Source: an uncultured Clostridium sp.
Lineage (GTDB): Bacteria > Bacillota > Clostridia > Lachnospirales > Lachnospiraceae
Direction of reading: 5' to 3'
Assembly: GCA_900553925.1 (NCBI GenBank)
Contig: USFH01000060.1
Coordinates: 1-11,915 of the forward strand
Length of the DNA: 11,915 nt
Position 1 is the first letter of the stretch. The number at the start of each line of letters is the position of its first letter. Shown piece by piece: positions 5,579 through 11,915 of this stretch. The position numbers and the translations under genes are program-made. Under the pieces are notes generated by a model. The model made no database searches, was not told where the DNA came from, and was given only the letters and a program-made list of their open reading frames with translations.

Positions 5579-6547
5579 ATGAGAAAATTCAAGAAATTCC
5601 TTGCTGTAGCATCTGTTGCTGCAATGACACTTTCCCTTTGCGCCTGTGGCGGCAAGAAGGATGATACTTATACTGTAGGTATCTGTCAGTTAGTACAGCA
5701 TGAGGCACTCGATGCCGCAACAAAGGGCTTTAAGGATGCTCTGGTAGAAGAGTTTGGTGAAGACGGAATCAAGTTTGATGAGCAGAACGCACAGGGTGAT
5801 GCTAATACATGTGCAACGATCATCAACGGTTTTGTGAGCAGCGATGTAGATCTGATCCTTGCAAATGCAACGCCTGCATTACAGGCAGCCGCAGCCGGTA
5901 CAGACACGATTCCGATTCTTGGTACATCTGTAACAGAGTATGGTGTTGCACTCGAACTTTCTGATTTCAACGGTACAGTTGGCAGAAATATTTCCGGTAC
6001 ATCGGATCTTGCACCACTGGAGAGCCAGGCAGATATGATCAAGGAGTTGTTCCCGGATGCAAAGAAGGTTGGTCTTCTTTATTGTTCCGCAGAGGCAAAT
6101 TCACAGTATCAGGTAGATACGGTAAAGGCAGCTTTGGAGAAGCTTGGATATACATGTGAGTATTATTCATTCTCAGATTCCAATGACCTTTCGACAGTTA
6201 CTACATCTGCAGCAAACGCAAGTGATGTGATCTATGTTCCGACGGACAACACAGTTGCAGCAAATACAGAGATCATCAAGAATATCTGTATGCCGGCAAA
6301 GACTCCGGTTGTTGCAGGTGAGGAAGGTATCTGTAAGGGCTGCGGTGTCGCTACACTTTCTATCAGCTACTATGATTTAGGTGTTGCAACCGGTAAGATG
6401 GCAGCGAAGATCCTGAAGGGTGAGTCTAAGATCGAGGAGATGCCGATCGAGTATGCACCACAGTTTACGAAGAAGTACAACAAGGATATCTGTGATGAGC
6501 TTGGTATAACCGTACCGGACGATTATGAGGTAATCGTAAACGAGTAA
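5579..6547 (+). CDS. ABC importer substrate-binding lipoprotein (ABC_sub_bind family)
   Basis: This extracytoplasmic receptor captures substrate for the permease and ATPase encoded next. From the ATG at 5579 it has 322 residues. It starts with a lipoprotein signal (MRKFKKFLAVASVAAM..), and Cys23 in LCAC-GG is the best anchor, followed by GKKDD. The mature part matches the ABC_sub_bind (TrpX-like, COG2984-type) family: VGICQLVQHEALDAATKGF near the start, LGTSVTEYG, KKVGLLYCSAEANS, VIYVPTDNTVAANTE and TLSISYYDLGVATGKMA near the end. Family members often serve tryptophan or tyrosine uptake; the substrate here is not proven. ATG codons also occur at 5561 and 5570, but GAGGAGG (5563-5569) is best placed for 5579. 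Expression is probably driven by the promoter at 5425. A hairpin after the gene may lower expression of the downstream genes relative to this receptor. Confidence 0.9.
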   Translation: MRKFKKFLAVASVAAMTLSLCACGGKKDDTYTVGICQLVQHEALDAATKGFKDALVEEFGEDGIKFDEQNAQGDANTCATIINGFVSSDVDLILANATPALQAAAAGTDTIPILGTSVTEYGVALELSDFNGTVGRNISGTSDLAPLESQADMIKELFPDAKKVGLLYCSAEANSQYQVDTVKAALEKLGYTCEYYSFSDSNDLSTVTTSAANASDVIYVPTDNTVAANTEIIKNICMPAKTPVVAGEEGICKGCGVATLSISYYDLGVATGKMAAKILKGESKIEEMPIEYAPQFTKKYNKDICDELGITVPDDYEVIVNE

Positions 6548-6611
6548 TGGAAAAGCATAGCGAAAACAAGCGTATTTACTTGATTTTTGCTGTATTATTA
6601 TAGTATAGTAG

Positions 6612-6639
6612 TCGGGTAGAGTTTTTCTACCCGATTTTT
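6612..6639 (+). terminator. Intrinsic terminator / attenuator between receptor and permease
   Basis: A perfect 9-bp stem TCGGGTAGA (6612-6620) / TCTACCCGA (6626-6634), loop GTTTT, is followed directly by TTTTTG. It sits 64 bp after the receptor stop and ends 22 bp before the permease start. Because the downstream genes belong to the same transporter, it probably works as a partial terminator that leaves more receptor mRNA than permease mRNA. Confidence 0.8.
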
Positions 6640-6661
6640 GTTATATAAAGGAGAGAAAGAA

Positions 6662-7597
6662 ATGGATGTAAGTGCTTTATTCAATGCCATGCCGGGCGCG
6701 ATTGCCCAGGGTCTGATCTGGGGCATTATGGCGATTGGCGTGTACATCACGTTCCGGATTCTGGACATCGCCGATTTGTCTGTCGATGGAACGATGTGTA
6801 CCGGTGCAGCCGTATGTATTATGTTGATGCAGAAGGGATACCATGTAGCAGCCGCGATGGCAATCGCGACACTTGCCGGTATGCTCGTGGGACTTGTAAC
6901 AGGTTTGTTCCACACGACGATGGGAATTCCGGCGATCTTAGCAGGTATTCTGACACAGCTTGGTCTGTGGGGTGTGAACCTGAAGATCATGGGAAAGGCA
7001 AACCAGCCGATCAATGTCGACAAATACGATCTGGTAGTTTCTCTGCGTTACATAAAGAGAGTTGCATTCTATAAGAATTCTATCTTTGTTGTATTTATAT
7101 TTATGATTGTTGTCATCGGAATTTTGTACTGGTTCTTCGGTACAGAGCTTGGAAGCTCGCTTCGTGCAACGGGTTGTAACGAGAACATGGCACGTGCGCA
7201 GGGCATCAACACGAACTTCAACAAGGTTCTCGGTCTGATGATCTCAAATGGTTTGGTTGCATTTTCATCTGCTTGTCTCGGACAGTATCAGGGATTTGCG
7301 GATATCAATATGGGTAAAGGCGCGATCGTCATCGGTCTGGCATCGGTTATCATCGGAGAGGCAATATTCAGCCGTATCTTCAAGAACTTCGCATTGAAGC
7401 TTCTGTCGGTCGGAATCGGTGGTGTAATCTACTTCATCGTGCTGCAGATCGTTATCTGGCTCGGCGTCGACACAGACCTGCTGAAGCTGTTCCAGGCGCT
7501 TATTGTAGCGGTATTCCTTGCAGTGCCTTACTGGAAGGGAAAGCATTTCAACAAGGGTAAGAAGCTTGCGGCAACCGCAGAGAAGAAGGAGGCGTAA
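6662..7597 (+). CDS. ABC importer permease (branched-chain-type, TrpY-like)
   Basis: This membrane subunit forms the translocation path of the importer. It has 311 residues and about eight to nine hydrophobic helices, including segments near 15-35, 64-87, 90-108, 140-160, 193-213, 222-241, 250-272 and 282-299. The family is BPD_transp_2 (COG4120-type permeases paired with ABC_sub_bind receptors). Typical stretches are GLIWGIMAIGVYITFRILDI and ADLSVDGTMCTGAA at the front, GSSLRATGCNENMARAQGI in the cytosolic coupling loop and NMGKGAIVIGLASVIIGE. The tail is lysine-rich (KGKKLAATAEKKEA). The ATG at 6662 has AAGGAG 9 bases before it; an in-frame TTG at 6638 lies in the terminator tail and is unlikely. 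The ATPase gene begins 5 bp after the stop, and its AAGGAGG site is inside the last permease codons. Confidence 0.93.
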   Translation: MDVSALFNAMPGAIAQGLIWGIMAIGVYITFRILDIADLSVDGTMCTGAAVCIMLMQKGYHVAAAMAIATLAGMLVGLVTGLFHTTMGIPAILAGILTQLGLWGVNLKIMGKANQPINVDKYDLVVSLRYIKRVAFYKNSIFVVFIFMIVVIGILYWFFGTELGSSLRATGCNENMARAQGINTNFNKVLGLMISNGLVAFSSACLGQYQGFADINMGKGAIVIGLASVIIGEAIFSRIFKNFALKLLSVGIGGVIYFIVLQIVIWLGVDTDLLKLFQALIVAVFLAVPYWKGKHFNKGKKLAATAEKKEA

Positions 7598-7602
7598 ATA
7601 CT

Positions 7603-8397
7603 ATGTTAGAGCTGAAGAATATTTATAAGACCTTCAATGCGGGAACGGTCAATGAGAAAATGGCGTTAAGAGGACTGAATCTGACGCTGGAAGATGGCGA
7701 TTTCGTAACCGTTATCGGTGGAAACGGAGCCGGTAAGTCTACGATGTTAAATGCAATCGCCGGTGTATGGCCGGTCGATCAGGGACAGATCCTGATTGGG
7801 GATGCCGATGTAACAAAGCTTCCGGAATATAAGCGTGCCAAATATCTCGGCCGTGTGTTCCAGGATCCAATGACCGGAACAGCAGCGACAATGGAGATTC
7901 AGGAGAATCTGGCACTGGCACTCCGCCGGGGAGACAGCCGTACTTTGAAAGCCGGAATCACGAAGAAGGAGCATGCAAAGTATCGTGAGATGCTGGCTAC
8001 ACTGGGACTTGGTTTGGAAGACCGTATGACATCGAAGGTAGGACTTCTGTCCGGTGGTCAGAGACAGGCGCTCACACTGCTGATGGCAACCTTGAAGAAG
8101 CCGAAGCTCCTGCTCCTCGATGAGCACACAGCCGCCCTTGATCCAAAGACTGCGGCCAAGGTATTGCAGACGACCGATATGATTGTCAACCGTGACAACC
8201 TTACAACTTTGATGATCACACATAATATGAAGGATGCAATCGCACACGGAAACCGGCTGATCATGATGATGGATGGCAATATCATTCTCGATATCCGTGG
8301 TGAAGAGAAGAAGAAGCTGACGGTTGCAGATCTGCTTCACAAGTTTGAAGAGGCAAGCGGCGAGGAATTTGCGAATGATAAAGCGATTCTTGGCTAG
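7603..8397 (+). CDS. ABC importer ATP-binding protein (TrpZ-like)
   Basis: This cytosolic ATPase powers the importer. It has 264 residues with all nucleotide-binding motifs intact: Walker A GGNGAGKST (39-47), Q-loop Q87 (VFQDP), signature LSGGQRQAL (149-157), Walker B LLLLDEH with catalytic E174, D-loop ALDP (179-182) and switch H207 (MITHNM). The length and the inserted RRGDSRTLKAGITKKEHAKY region after the Q-loop fit the COG1101-type partners of ABC_sub_bind receptors. The ribosome site AAGGAGG (7586-7592) overlaps the end of the permease gene. No terminator is visible after the stop. The next 89 bases hold only a GU-containing 8-bp hairpin (8448-8455 with 8464-8471), so some read-through into the next gene is possible. 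Confidence 0.95.
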   Translation: MLELKNIYKTFNAGTVNEKMALRGLNLTLEDGDFVTVIGGNGAGKSTMLNAIAGVWPVDQGQILIGDADVTKLPEYKRAKYLGRVFQDPMTGTAATMEIQENLALALRRGDSRTLKAGITKKEHAKYREMLATLGLGLEDRMTSKVGLLSGGQRQALTLLMATLKKPKLLLLDEHTAALDPKTAAKVLQTTDMIVNRDNLTTLMITHNMKDAIAHGNRLIMMMDGNIILDIRGEEKKKLTVADLLHKFEEASGEEFANDKAILG

Positions 8398-8486
8398 TCG
8401 AACGTGACAGAATGATTGCGGATGAGCGACGTGGATGTTGCGTGCAGGTCATCATGGCTATGCGTGGTGACAGGTAAGATAGAATT

Positions 8487-9245
8487 ATGAATGAAGAACA
8501 GGTATTGATTGCGCGTTTGCAGGACCTGGCGAAGCGCGCATACAGGCAAAATATTTATACATACACCGGATTCCTGACACCTGCAGAGCTTGCGGTGGTC
8601 TATGAGAAGCAGGCGGATTTCTCCTTCGTGGGGATGACCTGCTTCGGCGGAACGCCAGAGTGCGAACGGCAGATGGTGCAGTTTGGCTCGGAAGAATTGT
8701 TTGGGTATGCGGGAGTGTTTCCTATTTCGATTATTCTGGTAGAACCATTACTGGACAAATTCGCTGAAGATCTGAGCCATCGCGATTTTCTCGGTGCGCT
8801 TATGAATTTGGGGATTGAACGGTCTGTGCTCGGTGATATTCTGGTAAAGGATGGAAAGCGGGCATATATTTTCTGCCAGGAGAATATTGCTGCATATATT
8901 ATGGAGCAACTGACAAAGATAAAACATACGAACGTGAAAACCTCTCTCGTGGAGGGTGAGATCGAGGATCTGAAGCCTGTACTTGAGGATATACACGTGA
9001 TCGTCAGTGCACCGAGGTTTGATGCCATCGTTGCAGCCGTCACGAAATGCTCCCGCAACGAGACGCTGGATATGTTCCGGGCGAAGAAAGTTACACGGAA
9101 TGGCAGAATCGAGGAGCGCAACAGTCTGGTCTTAAAAGATGGCGATAGTTTCTCGGTCCGCGGGTACGGAAAGTTCCGGTATTGCGGTGCCGGAAGTGAG
9201 ACGCGAAAAGGCAGAGTGAATATTTATTTAAAGAAATATATTTAG
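8487..9245 (+). CDS. ylmH: YlmH-family RNA-binding protein with C-terminal S4 domain
   Basis: This 252-residue protein matches the YlmH family. The N-terminal region has RAYRQNIYTYTGFLTPAE and VGMTCFGGTPECERQMVQFG, and the middle has the family block DFLGALMNLGIERSVLGDI followed by RAYIFCQENIAAYI. The C-terminal S4 RNA-binding fold covers about 184-250 (SRNETLDMFRAKKVTRNGRIEE..). In Bacillus subtilis YlmH is known to act on the 50S ribosome in quality control of stalled peptidyl-tRNA, and its gene sits in the ylm/divIVA cell-division cluster; here it stands apart from that cluster. The ATG at 8487 has only a weak upstream site (AGG about 12 bases away), so low translation is possible. It lies 89 bp after the ATPase gene and 86 bp before the CorA-type gene. 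The family call is strong; the function here is by homology. Confidence 0.9.
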   Translation: MNEEQVLIARLQDLAKRAYRQNIYTYTGFLTPAELAVVYEKQADFSFVGMTCFGGTPECERQMVQFGSEELFGYAGVFPISIILVEPLLDKFAEDLSHRDFLGALMNLGIERSVLGDILVKDGKRAYIFCQENIAAYIMEQLTKIKHTNVKTSLVEGEIEDLKPVLEDIHVIVSAPRFDAIVAAVTKCSRNETLDMFRAKKVTRNGRIEERNSLVLKDGDSFSVRGYGKFRYCGAGSETRKGRVNIYLKKYI

Positions 9246-9331
9246 GGGTTTCCGAATGGGAAAAGTCGTGATAAAATATGTGACAGTGAGGCTTTTGCCA
9301 TGAAAAAGGAAGACAATGAGGCGAGAAGGAT

Positions 9332-10273
9332 ATGATCAGTAAGTACATTACAGAGAATGGAAAATTCAGACAGATTGATGAGTTTATGCCAGGTACATGG
9401 ATCAATCTGACAGCGCCAACGCAGGACGAGAGTCTTGAGATTGCAAGAAGATATAATGTAGATCTCGCAGATATCCGGGCTGCACTCGATGATGAGGAGT
9501 CATCCCGTGTGGATGTCAACGATGATTATGTTTTGATATTATTTGATATTCCTTCGGTTGAGATCCGACACAATCAGGAGGCATATACAACCATCCCGCT
9601 GGGGGTTGTATGGACGGACGATGCAATTATCACGGTGTGTTCGGCGGAGACACCGGTGCTCAAGCATTTTATTGTCAATAATATACGGGATTTTACAACG
9701 AAGAAGCAGGTGCGTTTTACTTATCAGATTATGTACCGGACGAGCATGTTATATCAGTCGTATCTTCGGATTATTGACCGGCGCAGACTTGAGATGGAGG
9801 AACGTATGGGAGGCGCAACGGAGGATGCCGATATCGTCAACCTGCATGAGATGGAATCCAACCTGGTGTATTTTGATACATCATTGCGTGCGAACCGGAT
9901 GGTTGTGGACCGTCTGACACGGTATAGCGGAATCCGGAAATTCCCGGAGGATCAGGAATTGCTGGATGATGTGATTGTCGAGAATCTGCAGGCGATAGAG
10001 ATGACGCAGATCTACCGGGATATCTTAAAGGGTACACGGGAATTGATGTCAACATTCATTGATAACCGTCTGAACAACATCATGAAGCTGTTGGCTGCGA
10101 TTACGATCGTCATGTCCATACCGACGATTATATCGGGATTATATGGTATGAATGTAAATGGCAATGGTATGCCGTTTTCAAAGGAACCATGGGGATTTAT
10201 GATTATATGTGTGCTTACACTTGTCATCTGTATTGTAGTGACAATCGTGCTGCGAAAGAAGAAGATGTTGTGA
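9332..10273 (+). CDS. corA: CorA-family magnesium/divalent cation transporter
   Basis: This is a pentameric membrane channel for Mg2+ or related divalent cations. It has 313 residues with the standard layout: an acidic cytosolic N-terminal domain (about 1-245, including DLADIRAALDDEESSRVDV), a long helix leading into the membrane, a first membrane helix (about 252-271), the selectivity motif YGMN (271-274) at its outer end, a loop with GNGMPF, a second helix (about 287-307) and a basic KKKML tail. The GMN motif is intact, so transport is likely. The start ATG follows GAGAAGG with a short gap. The 86 bp upstream contain a TAAAAT that could be a -10 box but no convincing -35. The PlsC-type gene begins 58 bp downstream with no terminator between, so the two may share a transcript. 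Selectivity between Mg2+, Co2+ and Ni2+ cannot be read from the sequence. Confidence 0.93.
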   Translation: MISKYITENGKFRQIDEFMPGTWINLTAPTQDESLEIARRYNVDLADIRAALDDEESSRVDVNDDYVLILFDIPSVEIRHNQEAYTTIPLGVVWTDDAIITVCSAETPVLKHFIVNNIRDFTTKKQVRFTYQIMYRTSMLYQSYLRIIDRRRLEMEERMGGATEDADIVNLHEMESNLVYFDTSLRANRMVVDRLTRYSGIRKFPEDQELLDDVIVENLQAIEMTQIYRDILKGTRELMSTFIDNRLNNIMKLLAAITIVMSIPTIISGLYGMNVNGNGMPFSKEPWGFMIICVLTLVICIVVTIVLRKKKML

Positions 10274-10331
10274 TAGCCGGGCGGACACAGAACTATGCAG
10301 GATGGCATGGGCAGATAAGGGTTGAGATAGA

Positions 10332-11066
10332 TTGAAAAATTTGAGATTTAAGTTCGTTGTTGCAACGAGTCCGTTGTTCGTTGCCACGCATATTCCGCGT
10401 GCGAATTATATGATAAAACACAAAGAAAAATACACAGAACAGCAGCGGTATGCATTTGCGATGAAAATCGAGAATCATATGCGCAGGCGTGCCCGTACGA
10501 AAACCGATGTATATGGCAGGGAGAATCTGCCACAGGATGGTGGTTATATCATGTATGCGAACCATCAGGGCAAATACGATGCACTTGGCATCATGCTGGC
10601 ACATCCAAAGCCGTGTGCGATGTTGTGGGAAGAGAAATCCGCAGACCGTCTGGTTGCAAGACAGGTATGTGGCCTGGTGGAGGGAACCACGATATCGTTC
10701 GAGGATCCGAAACAGCAGATTGGAGCGTTGAAGACGATTTCTGAGCGCGTGAAGGAGGGAAAACCATATTTGATTTTCCCGGAGGGTGGTTACACCGATA
10801 ATAAAAATGAGTTACAGGAATTTAAGTCCGGGTGTTTTGCGTGTTCATTAAAATCAAAGACACCGATCGTACCGGTTGTGATTTACGATTCGTGGCGGTC
10901 GATGGATACGAACACCTTCGAGAGGGTCCGGACACAGGTGCATTTTCTTCCACAGATTCCTTATGAAGAGTATGGGAAGTTGCGGAAACCGGATGTATGT
11001 GAGTTGGTGAAGAAGAGAATACAGGAGAAGCTGGACGAATTAAAGGAAGCAGATCCGAGGAGATGA
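10332..11066 (+). CDS. plsC: 1-acylglycerol-3-phosphate acyltransferase (PlsC family)
   Basis: The family adds the second acyl chain to lysophosphatidic acid, giving phosphatidic acid for membrane lipids, at the inner membrane face. This 244-residue protein shows motif I NHQGKYD (H78-x4-D83), a motif II region near TTISFED, motif III FPEGG (149-153, in place of the common FPEGTRS) and motif IV IVPVVI. No long membrane helix is evident, only an N-terminal hydrophobic stretch (FVVATSPLFVA) that could bind the membrane. The start is TTG at 10332 behind a modest AAGGG site; the first in-frame ATG, at 10410, would remove that N-terminal stretch. Its stop overlaps the next start (ATGA), coupling it to the patatin-like gene. 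It could be PlsC proper or a paralogue acting on another acyl acceptor. Confidence 0.85.
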   Translation: MKNLRFKFVVATSPLFVATHIPRANYMIKHKEKYTEQQRYAFAMKIENHMRRRARTKTDVYGRENLPQDGGYIMYANHQGKYDALGIMLAHPKPCAMLWEEKSADRLVARQVCGLVEGTTISFEDPKQQIGALKTISERVKEGKPYLIFPEGGYTDNKNELQEFKSGCFACSLKSKTPIVPVVIYDSWRSMDTNTFERVRTQVHFLPQIPYEEYGKLRKPDVCELVKKRIQEKLDELKEADPRR

Positions 11067-11915
11067 AAAACGTGAAGACAGGTATTGTATTAGAGGGCGG
11101 TGCGTTCCGCGGGCTTTTTACCGCAGGAGCATTGGACTGCCTGATGGATAATCAGATAGTATTTGATTATGTGGTAGGAGTATCTGCCGGCGCTGGAAAC
11201 GCGGTTAATTATCTGGCAGGGCAAAAAGGCCGTACCAAATGGACGATTACCGCAAGCGGTGAAAATGCATATTATGGTGTCAAGCAGATGCGCAAAAGCA
11301 GGAAAATGCTTGATTTAGATCGTATGGTGATGGAGTTTTCGCACAAGCAGTACCCATTTGATTTTGAGAAATTCCTTGCGTCACCATCGGAAGTAGAACT
11401 CGTGGTGACAAACTGTGAGACCGGAAAAGCGGAATATATCGCGAAGACAGACGATGAGAAGCGTATGCTGACAGCAGTGAAGGCATCGTGTTCTGTTCCG
11501 GTACTGTGTAATCCGGTCGAGTTAGATGGGTTTCACTATATGGATGGAAGTCTGGCAGATTCGATTCCGGTGAAGCGGGCATTTACGGTTGGATGCGACC
11601 GGGTAGTCTGTATACTGACCAGAAAACCGGAAGAAGCACCGACAAACTATGGGAAGATTCGTGTACTGATGCGGACATATAAGAAGAAGTATCCGGCGTT
11701 CTATGATACACTGATGCGTAGGAGAGAGATGTACGCGAAGCAGTTAGACCGGATTGACCGCTACGAGAAGGAAGGAAAGCTTCTGGTGCTTCGTCCGGAG
11801 TTAGACAGTATCAGCAAGTTCGAACAGGATAAAGAAAAGCAGGAAGCATTCTATCAGAACGGTTACGGTCAGATGGAAGCGAATCTTCAGAAACTGCTGG
11901 AATTCATGCAGGGAA
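11063..11915 (+). CDS. Patatin-like phospholipase, 3'-truncated by window edge
   Basis: This is a serine acyl-hydrolase of the patatin / YjjU-like group, expected to release fatty acids from phospholipids or other acyl esters. 284 codons are visible with no stop before the edge. The oxyanion loop is GGAFRG (12-17), the nucleophile Ser41 lies in GVSAG (39-43), and the dyad Asp161 is in MDGS, so catalytic residues are complete. The motif LDRMV near 84-88 and the C-terminal region (SKFEQDKEKQEAFYQNGYGQMEANLQKLLEF) agree with the common bacterial patatin plus DUF6363 tail. There is no signal peptide. ATG at 11063 shares ATGA with the PlsC stop and is preceded by GAGG-AG in the PlsC end, so translation is coupled. 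The pairing of an acyltransferase with a phospholipase suggests acyl-chain remodelling or recycling. Confidence 0.92.
   Translation, partial: MKNVKTGIVLEGGAFRGLFTAGALDCLMDNQIVFDYVVGVSAGAGNAVNYLAGQKGRTKWTITASGENAYYGVKQMRKSRKMLDLDRMVMEFSHKQYPFDFEKFLASPSEVELVVTNCETGKAEYIAKTDDEKRMLTAVKASCSVPVLCNPVELDGFHYMDGSLADSIPVKRAFTVGCDRVVCILTRKPEEAPTNYGKIRVLMRTYKKKYPAFYDTLMRRREMYAKQLDRIDRYEKEGKLLVLRPELDSISKFEQDKEKQEAFYQNGYGQMEANLQKLLEFMQG

Noticed and set aside
8398..8486. Terminator after the ABC ATPase gene
   Set aside because: The only hairpin (8448-8471) depends on GU pairs and has no U tract.

Overview
The window looks like chromosomal DNA of a Gram-positive gut anaerobe of the Clostridia, most likely a Lachnospiraceae member. 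The reasons are moderate GC content, strong AGGAGG-type ribosome sites, GTG and TTG starts alongside ATG, a YlmH-family protein, a TrpXYZ-type ABC cassette, and a cytosolic-looking BspA/DUF285 repeat protein. Species cannot be assigned from the sequence alone.

Layout. (1) 1-1139, + strand: the 3' part of a serine O-acetyltransferase gene (cysteine synthesis), then a small zinc-dependent phospholipase C-like protein. (2) 1197-2849, +: a PAS / degenerate GGDEF / intact EAL protein, probably a c-di-GMP phosphodiesterase, with its own sigma-A promoter inside the end of the previous gene. (3) 2850-3280: a gene-free stretch dominated by a long imperfect inverted repeat whose tip folds into a compact branched structure. 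It lies between two convergent genes, and its right arm just enters the 3' end of the next gene. (4) 3281-5349, - strand: an ECF sigma factor gene, an overlapping gene for a single-pass membrane protein (probable anti-sigma factor), then a BspA-like protein with six repeats spaced exactly 27 residues apart and its own promoter. (5) 5350-5578: a divergent control region with a consensus + strand promoter and a 34-bp palindrome. (6) 5579-8397, +: a three-gene ABC importer cassette (lipoprotein receptor, permease, ATPase) of the tryptophan/tyrosine-type ABC_sub_bind family, with a terminator hairpin between receptor and permease. (7) 8487-11915, +: a YlmH-type S4 RNA-binding protein, a CorA-family divalent metal transporter, a PlsC-type acyltransferase, and a patatin-like phospholipase overlapping it by ATGA and running off the window end.

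Three themes stand out. Signalling: the EAL protein and the sigma/anti-sigma pair. Amino-acid supply: serine acetylation and a probable aromatic amino-acid importer under a TrpR-like palindrome. Lipid turnover: the PLC-like protein and the translationally coupled acyltransferase/phospholipase pair. The least explained items are the 350-bp inverted repeat with a branched tip, the inverted repeat that could pair over the BspA ribosome site only on read-through transcripts, and the palindrome in front of the ABC operon. No CRISPR array, rRNA, tRNA or transposase gene was seen.
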